From Myrica gale (taxonomy: Eukaryota > Streptophyta > Magnoliopsida > Fagales > Myricaceae), in contig OZ005621.1 of NCBI GenBank assembly GCA_963930655.1, forward strand, positions 16,913,001 to 16,977,000: a stretch of 64,000 nt of DNA, in the 5' to 3' direction. The notes below the pieces were generated by a model. It had not been told where the DNA came from, did not search any database, and saw only the letters and a program-made list of their open reading frames with translations. Position numbers and translations under genes: made by a program. Below are positions 12,706 to 23,146 of the stretch, piece by piece. How positions within the stretch are numbered: the first letter of the stretch is position 1; each line of letters opens with the position of its first letter.

Positions 12706-13732
12706 AATGGCACTAAGAAGATATGCATCCTCATCTTCACAAGGGACTTAACCTAGAAAGTCATTGTCTCTAGCTCAACATCAAACATTAATTTACAAGA
12801 GACCTATTGTTATTGAGCGAGTTGTTCGCTTAAGGGATTTCAACAAGTTAGAGTATGAAGGTCAGAACTTACAGTCTAACTTTAAAGAGAGGGGATTAGC
12901 TTAGTTTCTCGAATCTACCAGTGATGTATACGTCGATCTTGTGCGTGACTTCTATGAACAAGTTCTCACTATTGATGTCGAAGCTGACTATCCAAATGAG
13001 GGGAGTCTTTTTCACACTATCTGCTAATATTATTGCTCAGTTTATTGGATTACTGAGACCCCAGGTGCCGACATACCCGACTATTGACCCTCTATTTGAC
13101 AGAACAATAGAAGAAGTATGGAAGGAAATGATGAGTGCAGATATGATTCTTCCGTCTACACTGATATTCCATCGATATATGATAGGATTCTTCCGAATGC
13201 TTCAATTGATTATCATTTGGGAACTAGCACCGAAACATAACCGGTCCGAACTTAGTTTTGAGCGTGAAATCCTTATGGTTTCACGTCGGACACCGATTGA
13301 TCTCCCAGCTCTTATTATTCAGCAGATTCTTCGAGATGCATGATATAAATCTGAGTGAGATGGCCTCCCACATGTTTGTAGCTCATGGTGTTCCTATTTT
13401 TCATGATGAGAAGAAGATACGAACTCCAATTGAGCCAATATGTCGTAGTACGTTCAGTCGCAGTGCAGCTCATCTTCCCAAACATGTTATTGGGGATGTC
13501 GGTGCAGATGAGGACGCCTCCTCGTAGCCATCCCACACAACGAGGTAGATCTTCCACTAATGAGGTTGGTCAGAGCTCCTCCAGCCAGGTCGAGCGTCCT
13601 CCATGGATGAACATGTTGTTGGAGGAGATTAGGATGTGGATGGATGAGCAATTTGACAAGATTGAGGAAGAGATCCGTGAACTAAGGAAAGAGCGAAACA
13701 CAGTGACACTTGATCAGTCTATTGTGTTTTAA
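12706..13732 (+). pseudogene. Decayed 'putative plant transposon protein'-like coding sequence
   Basis: Translation across three frames gives a mostly continuous protein interrupted by several stops and frameshifts. The start is MALRRYASSSSQG-like at 12707. Then come RDFNKLEYEGQNLQSNFKER, VDLVRDFYEQ, LSFEREILMVSRRTPIDLP and a charged coiled-coil tail at 13560-13730. The order (start, short globular part, 'LVRDFY' motif, then a 'PIDLPALI' motif) resembles the plant transposon/retrotransposon-associated family often labelled putative plant transposon protein. The best open pieces are 12921-13343, 13258-13527 and 13385-13732. It cannot make a full protein as written. The family call rests on remembered motifs and is tentative. 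Confidence 0.45.
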
Positions 13733-14034
13733 GTATGTTGAGTCTTTTTTTTAATGTTTTTATTATGACTATGCGTCGAGACTTTGGGATATTCTGTATT
13801 TATGTCTGTTACACTATTATGATCATATTTCAGGATATTATATATTGAAACTTATTAGTCTATGAAAAAATATCAAAAGAAAATTATATATATAATATTA
13901 TAAACTTTGTAGAAGAATAAATATATACATTTACTATATATATTGTGATACATGAACCTAGTTTAAGATAAGTAAATTAAATCTGATTTTATCATTACAA
14001 ACATTTAAATTAGAATTCAAATGCACTGTATGGA

Positions 14035-14056
14035 ATATATATATATATATATATAA
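14035..14056. repeat. (TA)n microsatellite
   Basis: An uninterrupted run of about ten TA units in AT-rich spacer DNA. Confidence 0.8.
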
Positions 14057-14139
14057 TTTTCTTTTGTAGTTTTTTTGGGCCAATACATCATGTAATGCTT
14101 GTTATATAACATTCGTTTGAACATTGTATGATGGTTCGA

Positions 14140-14412
14140 ACGAGGCGGTGATGCACCGTTTAACTTAATTGCTGAAATGAGCCATGTAACTTAATTTAAG
14201 TCCGTTCGAACCATATAATGTCGTTCGAACTAACTTTACGCACTGTTTAACTTACTTTCTTAACGCACTGTTTAACTTAAGGGCAATCTGGTTCGAACGA
14301 ATATTGATAATGTTGTTCGAGCGACATTCACACACCGTTTAACTTACTTTCTTAACGCACCGTTAACTTAAGGACAACCAGGTTCGAACGAATATTACTT
14401 GCTATTCGAACG
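14140..14412. repeat. Degenerate tandem repeat with TTCGAACG and CGCACCGTTTAACTTA units
   Basis: Three to four diverged copies of a unit of about 70-90 bases. Each combines a TTCGAACG-type palindrome with CGCAC(C/T)GTTTAACTTA and an ACTTTCTTAA segment. It lies at the right side of the candidate transposon at 11.6-14.4 kb and may be its subterminal repeat region. Confidence 0.6.
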
Positions 14413-14589
14413 AAAATTCATCTACAACAACGAGGAAGACGAAGAGAAGAGAAAAGACGGACAGAGAAGTGAGCATCTAGCTTGGGTCCTTTCATTTCTT
14501 CTATCTGGCCCGGATCATGCCCGGTGGTTTCAAGTCAGTCTCGGTCCCCAAGTGTGAGCTCAGCGCTGTATATTATGTATGTCTTGGTG

Positions 14590-14745
14590 AAATTTCCATG
14601 CCTCAAAATTTCTACTTTCATTAAAAATTTATAAAATAATCTATTAAATTATTTTTTATTACAATATTTATTTAAATCTCCACTCTTCAATTTTTTTGAA
14701 ATTCTATAAAATATCTCTACTTTTTCACAAAATTTTCAACGCTGC
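14590..14745. mobile_element. Degenerate MITE-like sequence
   Basis: It shares composition and several blocks with the MITE at 9296-9505, such as CCTCAAAATTT, a TATAAAATA-rich centre and CTCTACTTTTTCACAAA. The ends are eroded. Judged by eye only. Confidence 0.35.
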
Positions 14746-15132
14746 AGAACATTATCATATAAAATAAATTTTTTTGAAAAGAAAAATTAATTATTTAAGA
14801 TAGAATTGTGCCGTCGCAAAAAGAATATTTAAAAGTGTTGCTAATGTTTTAGAACGAACTGAAGTCTCAGATACCAGGATCAGGTCTAGATAGGTTCGTT
14901 GTACACTTTAATTGCTAGTTGTTCCAGCTGAGACCCAAAGACGAATTGATGCTTCGAAAAAGATTAGATTCTCCACTTTGGCCCAGGTGAACAATATTGA
15001 TGTGCTTTGCGGGGAGGTGCCATAAAATTTTTCAGTAATAAAGTAAACCTTTTTGAAAAATTGTTGTTCATAGTGTTATATTTTTTCGGTCTTAATTCGA
15101 CTACATCTCTGATGGGATGATATAGCGAAAGC

Positions 15133-15420
15133 AATTGTTCCTTGGATGATTGTGTTTCCTCATCCAATTACTTGAGCCCTGTTGTGTCTCTATAGGAAAA
15201 GCTAGTAAATATTATGAAATGAATGTGTTTGCTTTTGCTTGAAATGCTCTCTTGTGGGTTTGGTTATTGTGTGCATCTTGCATCATAATTCTTTACAATT
15301 TTTTGTCTAAATTGTATTATATAATTTAGAGAAAGATAGGAACAACATATGATAATAGATGAGAGAAAAAAAAAAGACGCATGTGGACCATACACTATTT
15401 AATCTTGTATATAAAGTTTC
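15133..15420. repeat. Dispersed direct repeat, copy 1
   Basis: About 290 bases, starting ATTGTTCCTTGGATGATTG and including ATAGGAAAAGCTAGTAAAT. They recur in the same orientation at 22819-23146 with moderate divergence and small indels. There is no coding content. The copies may be two insertions of one repeat family, or a local duplication. Confidence 0.7.
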
Positions 15421-15749
15421 AGATAAAGTAGATCATGCATTTATGGTCCCTATGATATTCAGTTCCAAAGAAAGAAGTTCCAATCCATAGCTAGGGGTGC
15501 CCAAGTTACCGGCCAACCGGACTGAAACCAGACCAGTTTTGGCCAAATAGGTTACCTTTTTTGGTACCGGATTTACCAGTCCTGTAAATCGGTGTACTCT
15601 GGTCCGGTTCCGGGTTACCTATATGGAAAATCGAAACTGAACCGGAGTATACCACTCCAAACCGGTCCTTACCGATTAAAAAAAACTCAAAACGCGCGTT
15701 TAGTATTTTAAAAAAAAACAAGCTGGATGAATAATTCCACACACCCCCA

Positions 15750-16085
15750 ACCCTTCTCTCTCTCGCGCCCCATCTTTTCTATTTTCATAAAACTCTAATT
15801 TTCCCCCTCCTCCCTCCCTCTTCCGACCTCCCCATCCTCTCTCACGACCTTCCCCTCCCTCTAGCGTTCCTCCCCTCTACCTCACGACCTCCCCTCCCCC
15901 TCCTCCCTCGTGCCTCCCTCCCTCTTCCAGCCTCCCCCTCCTCCATCACGGCCTTCCCCTCCTCCTCCCCCTCTTCCCTCACACCTGTCGCCTTCCCCTC
16001 CTCCCTCCCGCGTCCCTCCCTTTTCCGGCCTCCCCCTCCTCCCTCTCGGCCTTCCCCTTCCTCTACCGTTCCTCCCCTCTTTGTT
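15750..16085. repeat. Pyrimidine-rich minisatellite
   Basis: A C/T-rich plus strand (G/A-rich on minus) is built of irregular units containing CCTCCCTC, TTCCGGCCT and CACGACCTCCCCT. The apparent open frames on both strands (15882-16206) are by-products of this bias. It lies between the left end of the hAT element and its transposase coding region. Confidence 0.75.
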
Positions 16086-16534
16086 CATCCAGCCGTCTGT
16101 AAGTTATTTATTTCCCTTTTTTTCTTTTTTTAACATCAGTAAGTTCAATATCTATTTAGTTTGTATTTACTATTTAATTTTTTTAGTGCAGGTTACGAAA
16201 TTGTGAGTTTTTGTGTTGTTTGAGGTCAGTGCATTGCATTGAGGTAAAAATTTGTTCACTTATTTAGTTAATTATTTATTATAGTGCATTAGTTAATTTA
16301 GTATTTTAGAGTATAGGTTAAGTTGTGAAATTGTGGAGGATATGCTTGATTGGATCATTGGAGGACTTGATGTTTGTGAAACTGTTGAGGATGGGCTTGA
16401 TTGAATTATTGATAATTTATTGAATATTTGCTTTTAAAATTGTGTTGATATTTGCTTGTTTAGTATATCACATTTAGTATATATTGTGACATTGGAGTAT
16501 ATATTTTGATGCATTGTTTGTTCACCTTTGCTAA

Positions 16535-18690
16535 ATGGATAATCAATCTGAACCAACCATAGAGGGTCAGGGAGCTGAGTCTAATACTATGTCTCCTGTA
16601 ATTGATTTAGAGTCTGGCCAAGATGTCCTTAGTCCTAGTCCTACTCATTCCAACCAAAGTCGGCCTCCCAAACGTAAAACATCTATGGTATGGGATCACA
16701 TGACAAAGAAAACAGATTGTGATCCCAATTACCCCATGTGTTATTGGAATTACTGTAAGAAAGTGTATCTTTGTGACAGTAATAGAATTGGTACCTCAAC
16801 CCTTAAGAATCATGTCTTGAAGTGTAAGAAAAATCTTATGAATAGGATAAGATGTCCAATGGATAAATATCAAACACAGTTGACTAGTAATGTAGCCACT
16901 GAAAGAGAGAGTGAAAATGTTGGGCCTAGTTTGATAGTTCATAAGTATAATGCAGCGATTTCAAGGTAAAAGCTTCCAGTATAATTGATGAGATGTCATT
17001 CAGGGTAGTGGACGGTCAAGGTTTTCAGACCTTTATTAAGTCATTTTGTATCTAGTTTGCAAATGTCTTCTCACCAAACCGTGCAAAGAGATGTTCTAAA
17101 GATTTATGAAGATGAGAAGGAGAAGTTGAAAGAACTTTTTAATTCATGTGCATACAGAGTTAGTTTGACTACCAACACATGGATCTCAGTGCAGAACTTA
17201 AATTACATGATTCTCACAGCGCACTTTGTTGATAATGATTGGAAGTTGCGCAAAAGGATTATAAACTTTTGTCAAGTTCCTAATCATAATGGGGAAAACA
17301 ATTGGGAAGTATGTGAAGGCTTGCTTACTAGATTGAGGTATTGATAGAATCTTTTCTGTTACAGTTGACAATGTTTCTTCTAATGATGGTGCTATTCTTT
17401 TTCTGAGAAGGTTTTTGAAAGATAATTTATTAGAGGACATGTATCTTCATAAGAGATGTTGTGCGCACATTCTTAACCTTGTTGTTTGTGAGAGGTTAAA
17501 GGATTGTGATGAGTCTATTGTAAAAGTTCGGAACGCAGTGAGGTATGTGAGATCCTCTCCATCAAGGTTGGAGAAATTTAAGCTTTGTCCTGATTATATT
17601 AAGATTGGTACAAAGAAATTGGTTTATCTTGATGTGCAAACTAGATGGAATTCAACATATCTCATGTTGGAGAGTGCAGAAAAGTTTCAAGCGGTTTTTC
17701 TAAGATTAGAAACTGATGATTCTTCCTTTATTCGTGCAATGTGTGCAGGAGATGAACTTGGACGTCCTACGAGGGCGAATTGGGAGAAGATAAGAATCTT
17801 TGTTATATTTTTGAAGGTCTTCTTTGATGCTACTGTCAAACTTTCTGGGTCATTGTATGTGACATCAAACATATTCTTCCCTGATCTTTGTCAAATTCAG
17901 TCACATTTGATTTGAATGTCTAAGAATGACAACGCAGTAGTTCGCAACATGACAATAGAGATGAAGACCAAGTATGATAAGTATTGGGGCAATGTGGAGA
18001 AACTGAACATGATGATATTCGTTGCAAGTGTGCTTGATCCTAGAGGCAAATTGGGTGTGGTAGAATATTAGTTGAAGAAAATAAATACACCGAATTTGGA
18101 AAATATTTTGATATCATCTACAAAGTGTTTGTTGGAGGCTTTGTTTGATGAGTATAACATGATCTATGGAGATTTAAGCACGACACGTTCACAGGTATAT
18201 CATTTGTAGTTTCTAATATATTTCTTTTAATTATTTTTATTTGATTTGTAAATTATTTGTAACTTCTAATTTATTCCTTTTATTTATTTGTACATAGGGT
18301 TTTGAGCCTTCATCTGCTAGTGTTGATTTTACTATGGATGATGCCCCTAGGTGTAGTGGCATAGTAGACATCCCATATTTTGAGATGTATGAGCAAGATA
18401 ATGAAGTTGAGTATGTCAAGTCTGAAATTGAAGCATATCTAACATATAGGTGTGAGTCACGTAATACCCCGCCTTTTGATATTTTGACTTGGTGGAGGAA
18501 CAATAAATCCAAATATCCAATACTTGCGAGGGTGGCGAGGGATGTGCTGGCTATGCCTGTTTCTACAATTGCTAGTGAGTCAGCATATAGCAGTTGAGGC
18601 TATTGTGTTCTCTCAAAATTGGTTGAAGGATCCAATTAAGTTAGATAATCGGGAGTCACTGGACGAAGTTGAGGTCTTTGAGGCGTTATA
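16535..18690 (+). pseudogene. hAT transposase (BED-type finger, RNase H-like core, C-terminal dimerisation region), broken
   Basis: Segments appear in the order expected for a plant hAT transposase. (1) 16535-16969: start MDNQSEPTIEG, then a BED-like zinc finger with MCYWNYC and TSTLKNHVLKC. (2) 17057-17344: SLTTNTWIS-N-Y--LTAHFVD and WKLRKRIINF, the first part of the RNase H-like fold. (3) 17415-17915: KRCCAHILNLVV, then DVQTRWNSTYLML. (4) 18334-18597: C-terminal dimerisation block with WWRNNKSKYPILARVARDVL and ASESAYS. The segments are separated by stops and frameshifts. After SAYSS about 20 family residues are missing, and the frame resumes at VEAIVFSQNWLKDPIKLDN. Intron remnants are possible between segments, but the internal deletion shows that the gene is dead. 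Confidence 0.85.
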
Positions 18691-19549
18691 ATCAGGTAAT
18701 ACTATTATATTTTGTTTCTATGTTGGTTAATTTTTTAATTTTATAAGTTCTAGTTATTTATGAATATTTGAACATGTTTTTGTCATAAATTATTAGGAAT
18801 AATGTTTAACTCACGAATGGCTCGACTTGAGATAACTGAAGACTAATTTGATTTGATTTCACGGTATATTTTTATCTTTTTTTATATAATAATGCCCACT
18901 ATATTGTTTATTGGTTTATTATGTCACGTGTAATTATTTTTTTCCTTTTACAGCTTCCATGGGAGATGAACAATTCACAACCGGACAATGAACACATTAA
19001 TAGATATTTTAATGACATGTATTATTAATTATACTTTTAGTTTGATGATTTAATTATTTTGTTGTATGTTATGGCTTGTAATATAGTAGTGTAGTTAGTA
19101 ATTACTAATTAGTTTTACTTGCAATATTATTTGATACTTTTATTTTAGACTTCCTACTCTTTAATTAGAGCTTAGTATTTTCTTCAAATGAAATGTAACA
19201 ACTTTTACAAAATTTGGTTGAAATGTAGCCAAATATTTATAGGCCAAAAAATTGATGTAAAGAAACCCATAAAATGGTCCCAAAAAGTCTAAAATAAAAC
19301 CCCAAAAAAGGCCTAAAAAAGTAAAAATGCTAAGAGGCTCAGACCAAAAAAGCCCAAAATGTCATGGGCCAAACCGGCTCAAATCGTCCAATCCAGACCG
19401 GACCGGTTCTATTAGAATGACCGGTCTAGTCCGGTCCGGTATGTTCACTCAACGAAATTACCGGTTTGGCTGGCCAGCAAAAACGTTTTGTGGGCAGGGG
19501 AAAGCGTAGTATAATTCAAACCCATCAGAAACTGTATAGTAGAGTCTTG

Positions 19550-20070
19550 ATTATGAAAATTAGTGAGTTGTTTTATGGCTCCACAAGAACAAACAGGATT
19601 AGGCTTATAGTGAAAAAAAACTCTTCCTGCAGTGCCTTCATCTTAGTGAAATATGCACTCACTCTGGATTGATTTTGTGAAAGAGAGGCAATAGCCTTTT
19701 GAATCTGAAAAATCCTAGGTCCATTACCTTGTGAAAACCTTTCTCGAAGATCTTTCTAGATTTCCACTGCAGAATTGATGTGTAAAAGGCTATCTGCAAG
19801 CTCTTTTGATATAGAGTTCAAAATTCAAGATGCAACCATAGTGTTGCATCTGATCCAAGTTGAGTACGCAACCTCAGATGCGTTGGGCTTGGGAAGTGCT
19901 AGCCATCTGCATAGATGGGCACCAGCTTGAATAATTCTCTCCAGTGAGAACTTGAGACACCAAAACAGCTCATGGAATGTCTCCGAGATGCAAGAAAGAA
20001 GGACTAGAATGATCAACAAAAATGTTTGAAGAAGGTGTAGTGGAAAGAGGTGAACTTTCAGCAGCCATGA
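19550..20070 (-). pseudogene. Ty1/copia gag fragment
   Basis: On the minus strand the translation gives NYSSWCPSMQMA, ASEVAYSTWIRCNTMVAS, then a stop. It continues as ILNSISKELADSLLHINSA, DLRERFSQGNGPRIFQIQKA and SRVSAYFTKMKALQEE, ending with a CSCGA motif. These are landmarks of the copia retrotransposon gag (UBN2-type) domain. There are several stops and no pol region beside it. It is a truncated relic, distinct from the copia fragment at 20741-21958. Confidence 0.7.
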
Positions 20071-20139
20071 GTCACACAATGATAAATGGAAACAGGGGAG
20101 AACAGAGGCGAGAGGAAAGAAGTTGTGAGAAATTCTCCT

Positions 20140-20738
20140 ATATTGAGTAAGTTATTTACACTGTATATTGCTACATATATATTGAATAATTTATTTAATG
20201 GATCTCCATTTGGGTTGGTTAGACCATCGAGAGGGTTGAGGCAAGGGGATCATCTATCTCCTTTTTTGTTTATCCTAGGTACTGAAGTGTTATCAAGAAT
20301 GATGTCAAGAGTTGAAGCGTTGGGTATTGTTAATGGAATTAAAGTGAGTCGTATGACACCTCCTCTTAACCATTTGCTTTTTGCATATGATACAATGGTA
20401 TTTGCTCGTGCTAATACAACTGAAGTTGCAGTAGTGATTGATATTCTCCATAAATATGCAGAGTGGTATGGGCAACCATTGAATCTTTGGAAGTCATCGG
20501 TTTCTTTTCAGTAAGAGTGTACAACATTTGCTATTGTGATTTTGTCTAGTATTTTAGGGATTGAGCATCAGATACAACTAGGGAAATATCTTGGGTTACC
20601 TCTGTTTTTTCCTCAATCTAAATGGCAAGCTCACTTGGAGTTAAAAGCAAAGATGTTGAAGAGGATTACTGGATGAAGTCAAAAATGCTATCTTAAGCTG
20701 GAAGGGCTTGTTTGATTAAATCGGTAGTTTCTGCATTA
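20140..20738 (+). pseudogene. LINE (L1-type) reverse transcriptase fragment
   Basis: The plus strand reads [20 protein letters not shown], then LNHLLFAYDTMVFARA, where the catalytic FADD is changed to FAYD. It continues as ILGIEHQIQLGKYLGLPLFF and ends near LIKSVVSAL. This is the palm/thumb part of a plant L1 reverse transcriptase. It is truncated at both ends, has a stop after SSVSFQ, and has lost an essential aspartate. It is more diverged than the two LINE copies inside AMSH1 and on the opposite strand to them. Confidence 0.8.
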
Positions 20739-20775
20739 CACTACAAAAAAAAATGACTTTTAGTGACTGAAACTT
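20737..20775. mobile_element. Possible CACTA (En/Spm) terminal sequence
   Basis: CACTACAAAAAAAAATGACT, followed by TTTTAGTGAC, resembles the terminal repeat consensus of plant CACTA elements. It sits exactly between the LINE fragment and the copia fragment. No matching opposite end was found, so this may be a relic or coincidence. Confidence 0.3.
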
Positions 20776-21958
20776 TTCCAACCACAGGAGAGGGAGTACC
20801 ATTGGCTGTGGACACTATATGTTGGTCTGAGAATTTCATGGACTGAATATTTTTACTGTCAAAGGTCATGTGATCTGTGGCACCGGAATCAATTATCCAT
20901 TCACTATGACTAACAGTGGCAGAGGTATGAAGAGACTTACCAACATCCCCAAAAGTAGCAATGAGAGAAAAGGCTTCCTCATTAATATCGGTGTTGGTGG
21001 AGGGTTCAGCCACAACGACAGAAGTATGATGATTTGACCTTGAATTTCGCTTGCGAGGTGCCTTGGCCGGATCCCACCATTCTGGATATCCAATTAATTC
21101 ATAACAACATGACTTTGTATGCCCGGTTTCTCCACAGTGAGTACAGACACATTCTGATTTTCCAGCCCCTATTTCATAGCTACGATTTTGTGATCCAGGT
21201 GTACCAGAAGTGCGATCGGATTTCGAATGTGTTTGAGAAGGCTTGCCTCAACGAGCCACCATAGCAGCGGATTCAGAATGTTCAGGTTCACCATGAAGTG
21301 AAGCTCGGCGAACAACATCACGACGAACATATGCATAAGTTGCTTCAAGGTCGAGTGCAGGATCCTTTCTGAGAATCTCACCTTGAAGTTGTTCAATGTC
21401 TGCATCTAGTCCATTCAAGAAGATATGCACTCGCAACCTCTCAACTGATTTTTTATAGGAGACAACATCTTCGGGATCCTTCATGACAATCCTGTCACGA
21501 TGATCTAGTTCTTGGAAGATTTCTACTAGATCACCATTATAGGTGGAAAGAGAACGACCAACCTGTTTGGTGGAGAATGCCCGTTGATGCAGTGTAAAGA
21601 TTTGTGATTCATCTGACCCATCATAGAAAGCTTTAGCAAGAGCAGTCCAGATTTCACGGGCAGTAGACAGTCTAAGATAATGCTTCATAATCTCCGGTGA
21701 CATAGAAGTCAGCAACCATCCTTTGACCATTTGATTTTCAGCATACCACTTTGTGTAGGACGCATCAGTAACCTGTGGAATAGGTGTTTTACCCGTGAGG
21801 TATTCAAGCTTCTCACGCCCTGCGATCTGCATTTCCATGATTTGAGACCAGACATCATAATTAACTTCAGTAAGAATGATATTGGTGGTAAAACTGGGGT
21901 TTTCTGATTGAACGTGAATAACTGGTACGGAAGATGATTCGGGTTGATCGTTAGTCAT
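20776..21958 (-). mobile_element. Ty1/copia retrotransposon fragment: gag, zinc-knuckle region and start of protease
   Basis: The minus-strand gag frame (236 aa, 21248-21958) starts MTNDQPESSSVPVIHVQSEN. It carries NYDVWSQIMEMQI, MSPEIMKHYLRL, a GSDESQIFTLHQRAF segment and FLNGLDADIEQLQGEIL, the copia N-terminal and UBN2-type gag regions. After a frameshift a second frame (20741-21013) gives WIIDSGATDHM, the aspartic protease active-site motif, and ANGTPSPVVGKVS. Homology then stops at the CACTA-like sequence. Integrase, reverse transcriptase and the 3' LTR are absent. Confidence 0.85.
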
Positions 21959-22003
21959 GATGCGAGGGGTATATGATAATTCAGACTACGAGATAAAGAA
22001 CTT

Positions 22004-22016
22004 GCTCTAATACCAA
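22004..22016 (-). other. Primer-binding site of the copia fragment
   Basis: TTGGTATTAGAGC on the minus strand matches the usual initiator-tRNA-Met complement TGGTATCAGAGC with one change. It lies about 45 bases upstream of the gag start, as expected. Confidence 0.65.
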
Positions 22017-22017
22017 C

Positions 22018-22265
22018 TTAAAAACAAGGAGTTTATACGAAAGGCTTCAATTCATTTACTATCCTTCGTTTGGCATAAATAGCCGCTATATATACAGCTT
22101 TAGATCCTATAGTTTAGGACCATAGTTCGACTAGTATAAGGAAAGCTAATCCTAATGAAATACAATCTCATATTTACAGGGATTCTAGTCTATCTGTACA
22201 GCTAGTGGTAGAGACAAAATAGGAGCTTGAATTTCGAAGTACCAACTTGAAGATAATTGCCCCAA
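22018..22265 (-). repeat. Probable degenerate 5' LTR of the copia fragment
   Basis: About 250 bases directly upstream of the primer-binding site in element orientation. They include a TATATATA-type stretch near 22085 (minus). No second LTR is available for comparison, so the ends are approximate and the TG...CA boundaries were not confirmed. Confidence 0.4.
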
Positions 22266-22818
22266 CATCTCGCACACTGCAAAGGGTGCGTGGTCCCACA
22301 TGCTTCTAGACCAGGTGGTCATAATCTCCCGGCTTCGTAGATTTGGGGATGCCAGAGCAGCTTTTGTGGTGCAAGACTACCAGAGATTACGAAAAGGAGA
22401 TGATAGGCTGCGGGTTCCTCACCAAAAAGAGACCCATAACAGAAATGAAAGCCGTATAAAATAAAGGGAAAGGCAAGGAAAACACAAGAAGAAAAAGACT
22501 AGGGGGCAAGGCAGACGGGGGAGATGAAACCTCCTCCCGTCGCCCTGGTGTGAGCGAGATGGAGAGAGGGCTTTTTCAGAGTAGCGTAGAGAAGAGTCTA
22601 TAGGGAGGTTTTTGTGAAACACCCACTATCGTGTATATATTTTTTTTTTTTCTAGGTTCTATCGTGTATATTCGACTGTGGGGAGTTTGTCTTTTCGTGG
22701 GTTGCTTTTAGTTTCGACCAATTCTGTTGGGCTTAAGAGTTGGATTCTTTTGGGCCGTGTTTTATAAATCTAATCTTTGATGGGCCGATTAATTCAGATT
22801 GGGTATCATAAAAAAGAA
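22266..22818. other. Intergenic region without recognisable genes
   Basis: No domain was recognised. A minus-strand frame at 22419-22622 is low-complexity and unsupported. Confidence 0.3.
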
Positions 22819-23146
22819 ATTGTTCCTTGGATGATTGTGTTTCCTCTTCCAATTTTTTTTTCCTAAACTGTTTCCTCTTCCAATTACTTGAGCCTTGTTG
22901 TGTTTTTATAGGAAAAGCTAGTAAATATTATGAAATGAATGTATTTGCTTATGTTTGAAATACTCTTCTTGGGCTTGTGGTGTGGTATCTTGGTGTATCT
23001 TGCATATAGAATTATTTATAATTTTTTGCTTAAATCGTATCCAATAATTTAGAGATATAGACACGATAACATATAGCTTTAGAAGAAGAAAAAAGACACA
23101 TATAGACTGTATACTATTTAATATTGTCTATAAAATTTCAATTGCA
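22819..23146. repeat. Dispersed direct repeat, copy 2
   Basis: Second copy of the repeat at 15133-15420, same orientation. It contains a small internal duplication of the TTTCCTCTTCCAATT block that copy 1 lacks. Confidence 0.7.

Larger units (their letters stand above)
11590..14415. mobile_element. Candidate decayed DNA transposon flanked by TTCGAACG motif clusters
   Basis: The palindrome-like motif TTCGAACG or close variants clusters at the left (around 11611, 11626, 11704, 11816) and densely at the right (14135, 14205, 14224, 14292, 14382, 14405). Between the clusters lies the decayed ORF at 12700-13735. Short motifs repeated in both orientations near both ends are typical of subterminal repeats of CACTA- and Mutator-type elements. 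I did not find convincing outer terminal inverted repeats, so the boundaries are approximate and the assignment is inference. Confidence 0.4.
15494..19500 (+). mobile_element. Decayed hAT transposon, about 4 kb
   Basis: The left end starts TAGGGGTGCCCAAGTTACCG, followed by repeated ACCGG/CCGGT-rich subterminal sequence (15510-15670). The right end (19360-19495) has the inverted counterpart, rich in ACCGG and CCGGT, and ends near TGGGCAGGGG. Plant hAT elements with a BED-finger transposase commonly have such ends. The transposase coding region between them is broken by stops, frameshifts and a deletion, so the copy is non-autonomous. An 8-bp target duplication was not identified. Confidence 0.7.

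Noticed and set aside
14140..14412. CRISPR-like spaced repeats
   Set aside because: Units are diverged, spacing is irregular and the context is a plant nuclear transposon region. CRISPR arrays are not expected and the repeat identity is too low.
15882..16206. Proline-rich (plus) and Gly/Arg-rich (minus) ORFs
   Set aside because: Both arise from the pyrimidine-rich minisatellite.
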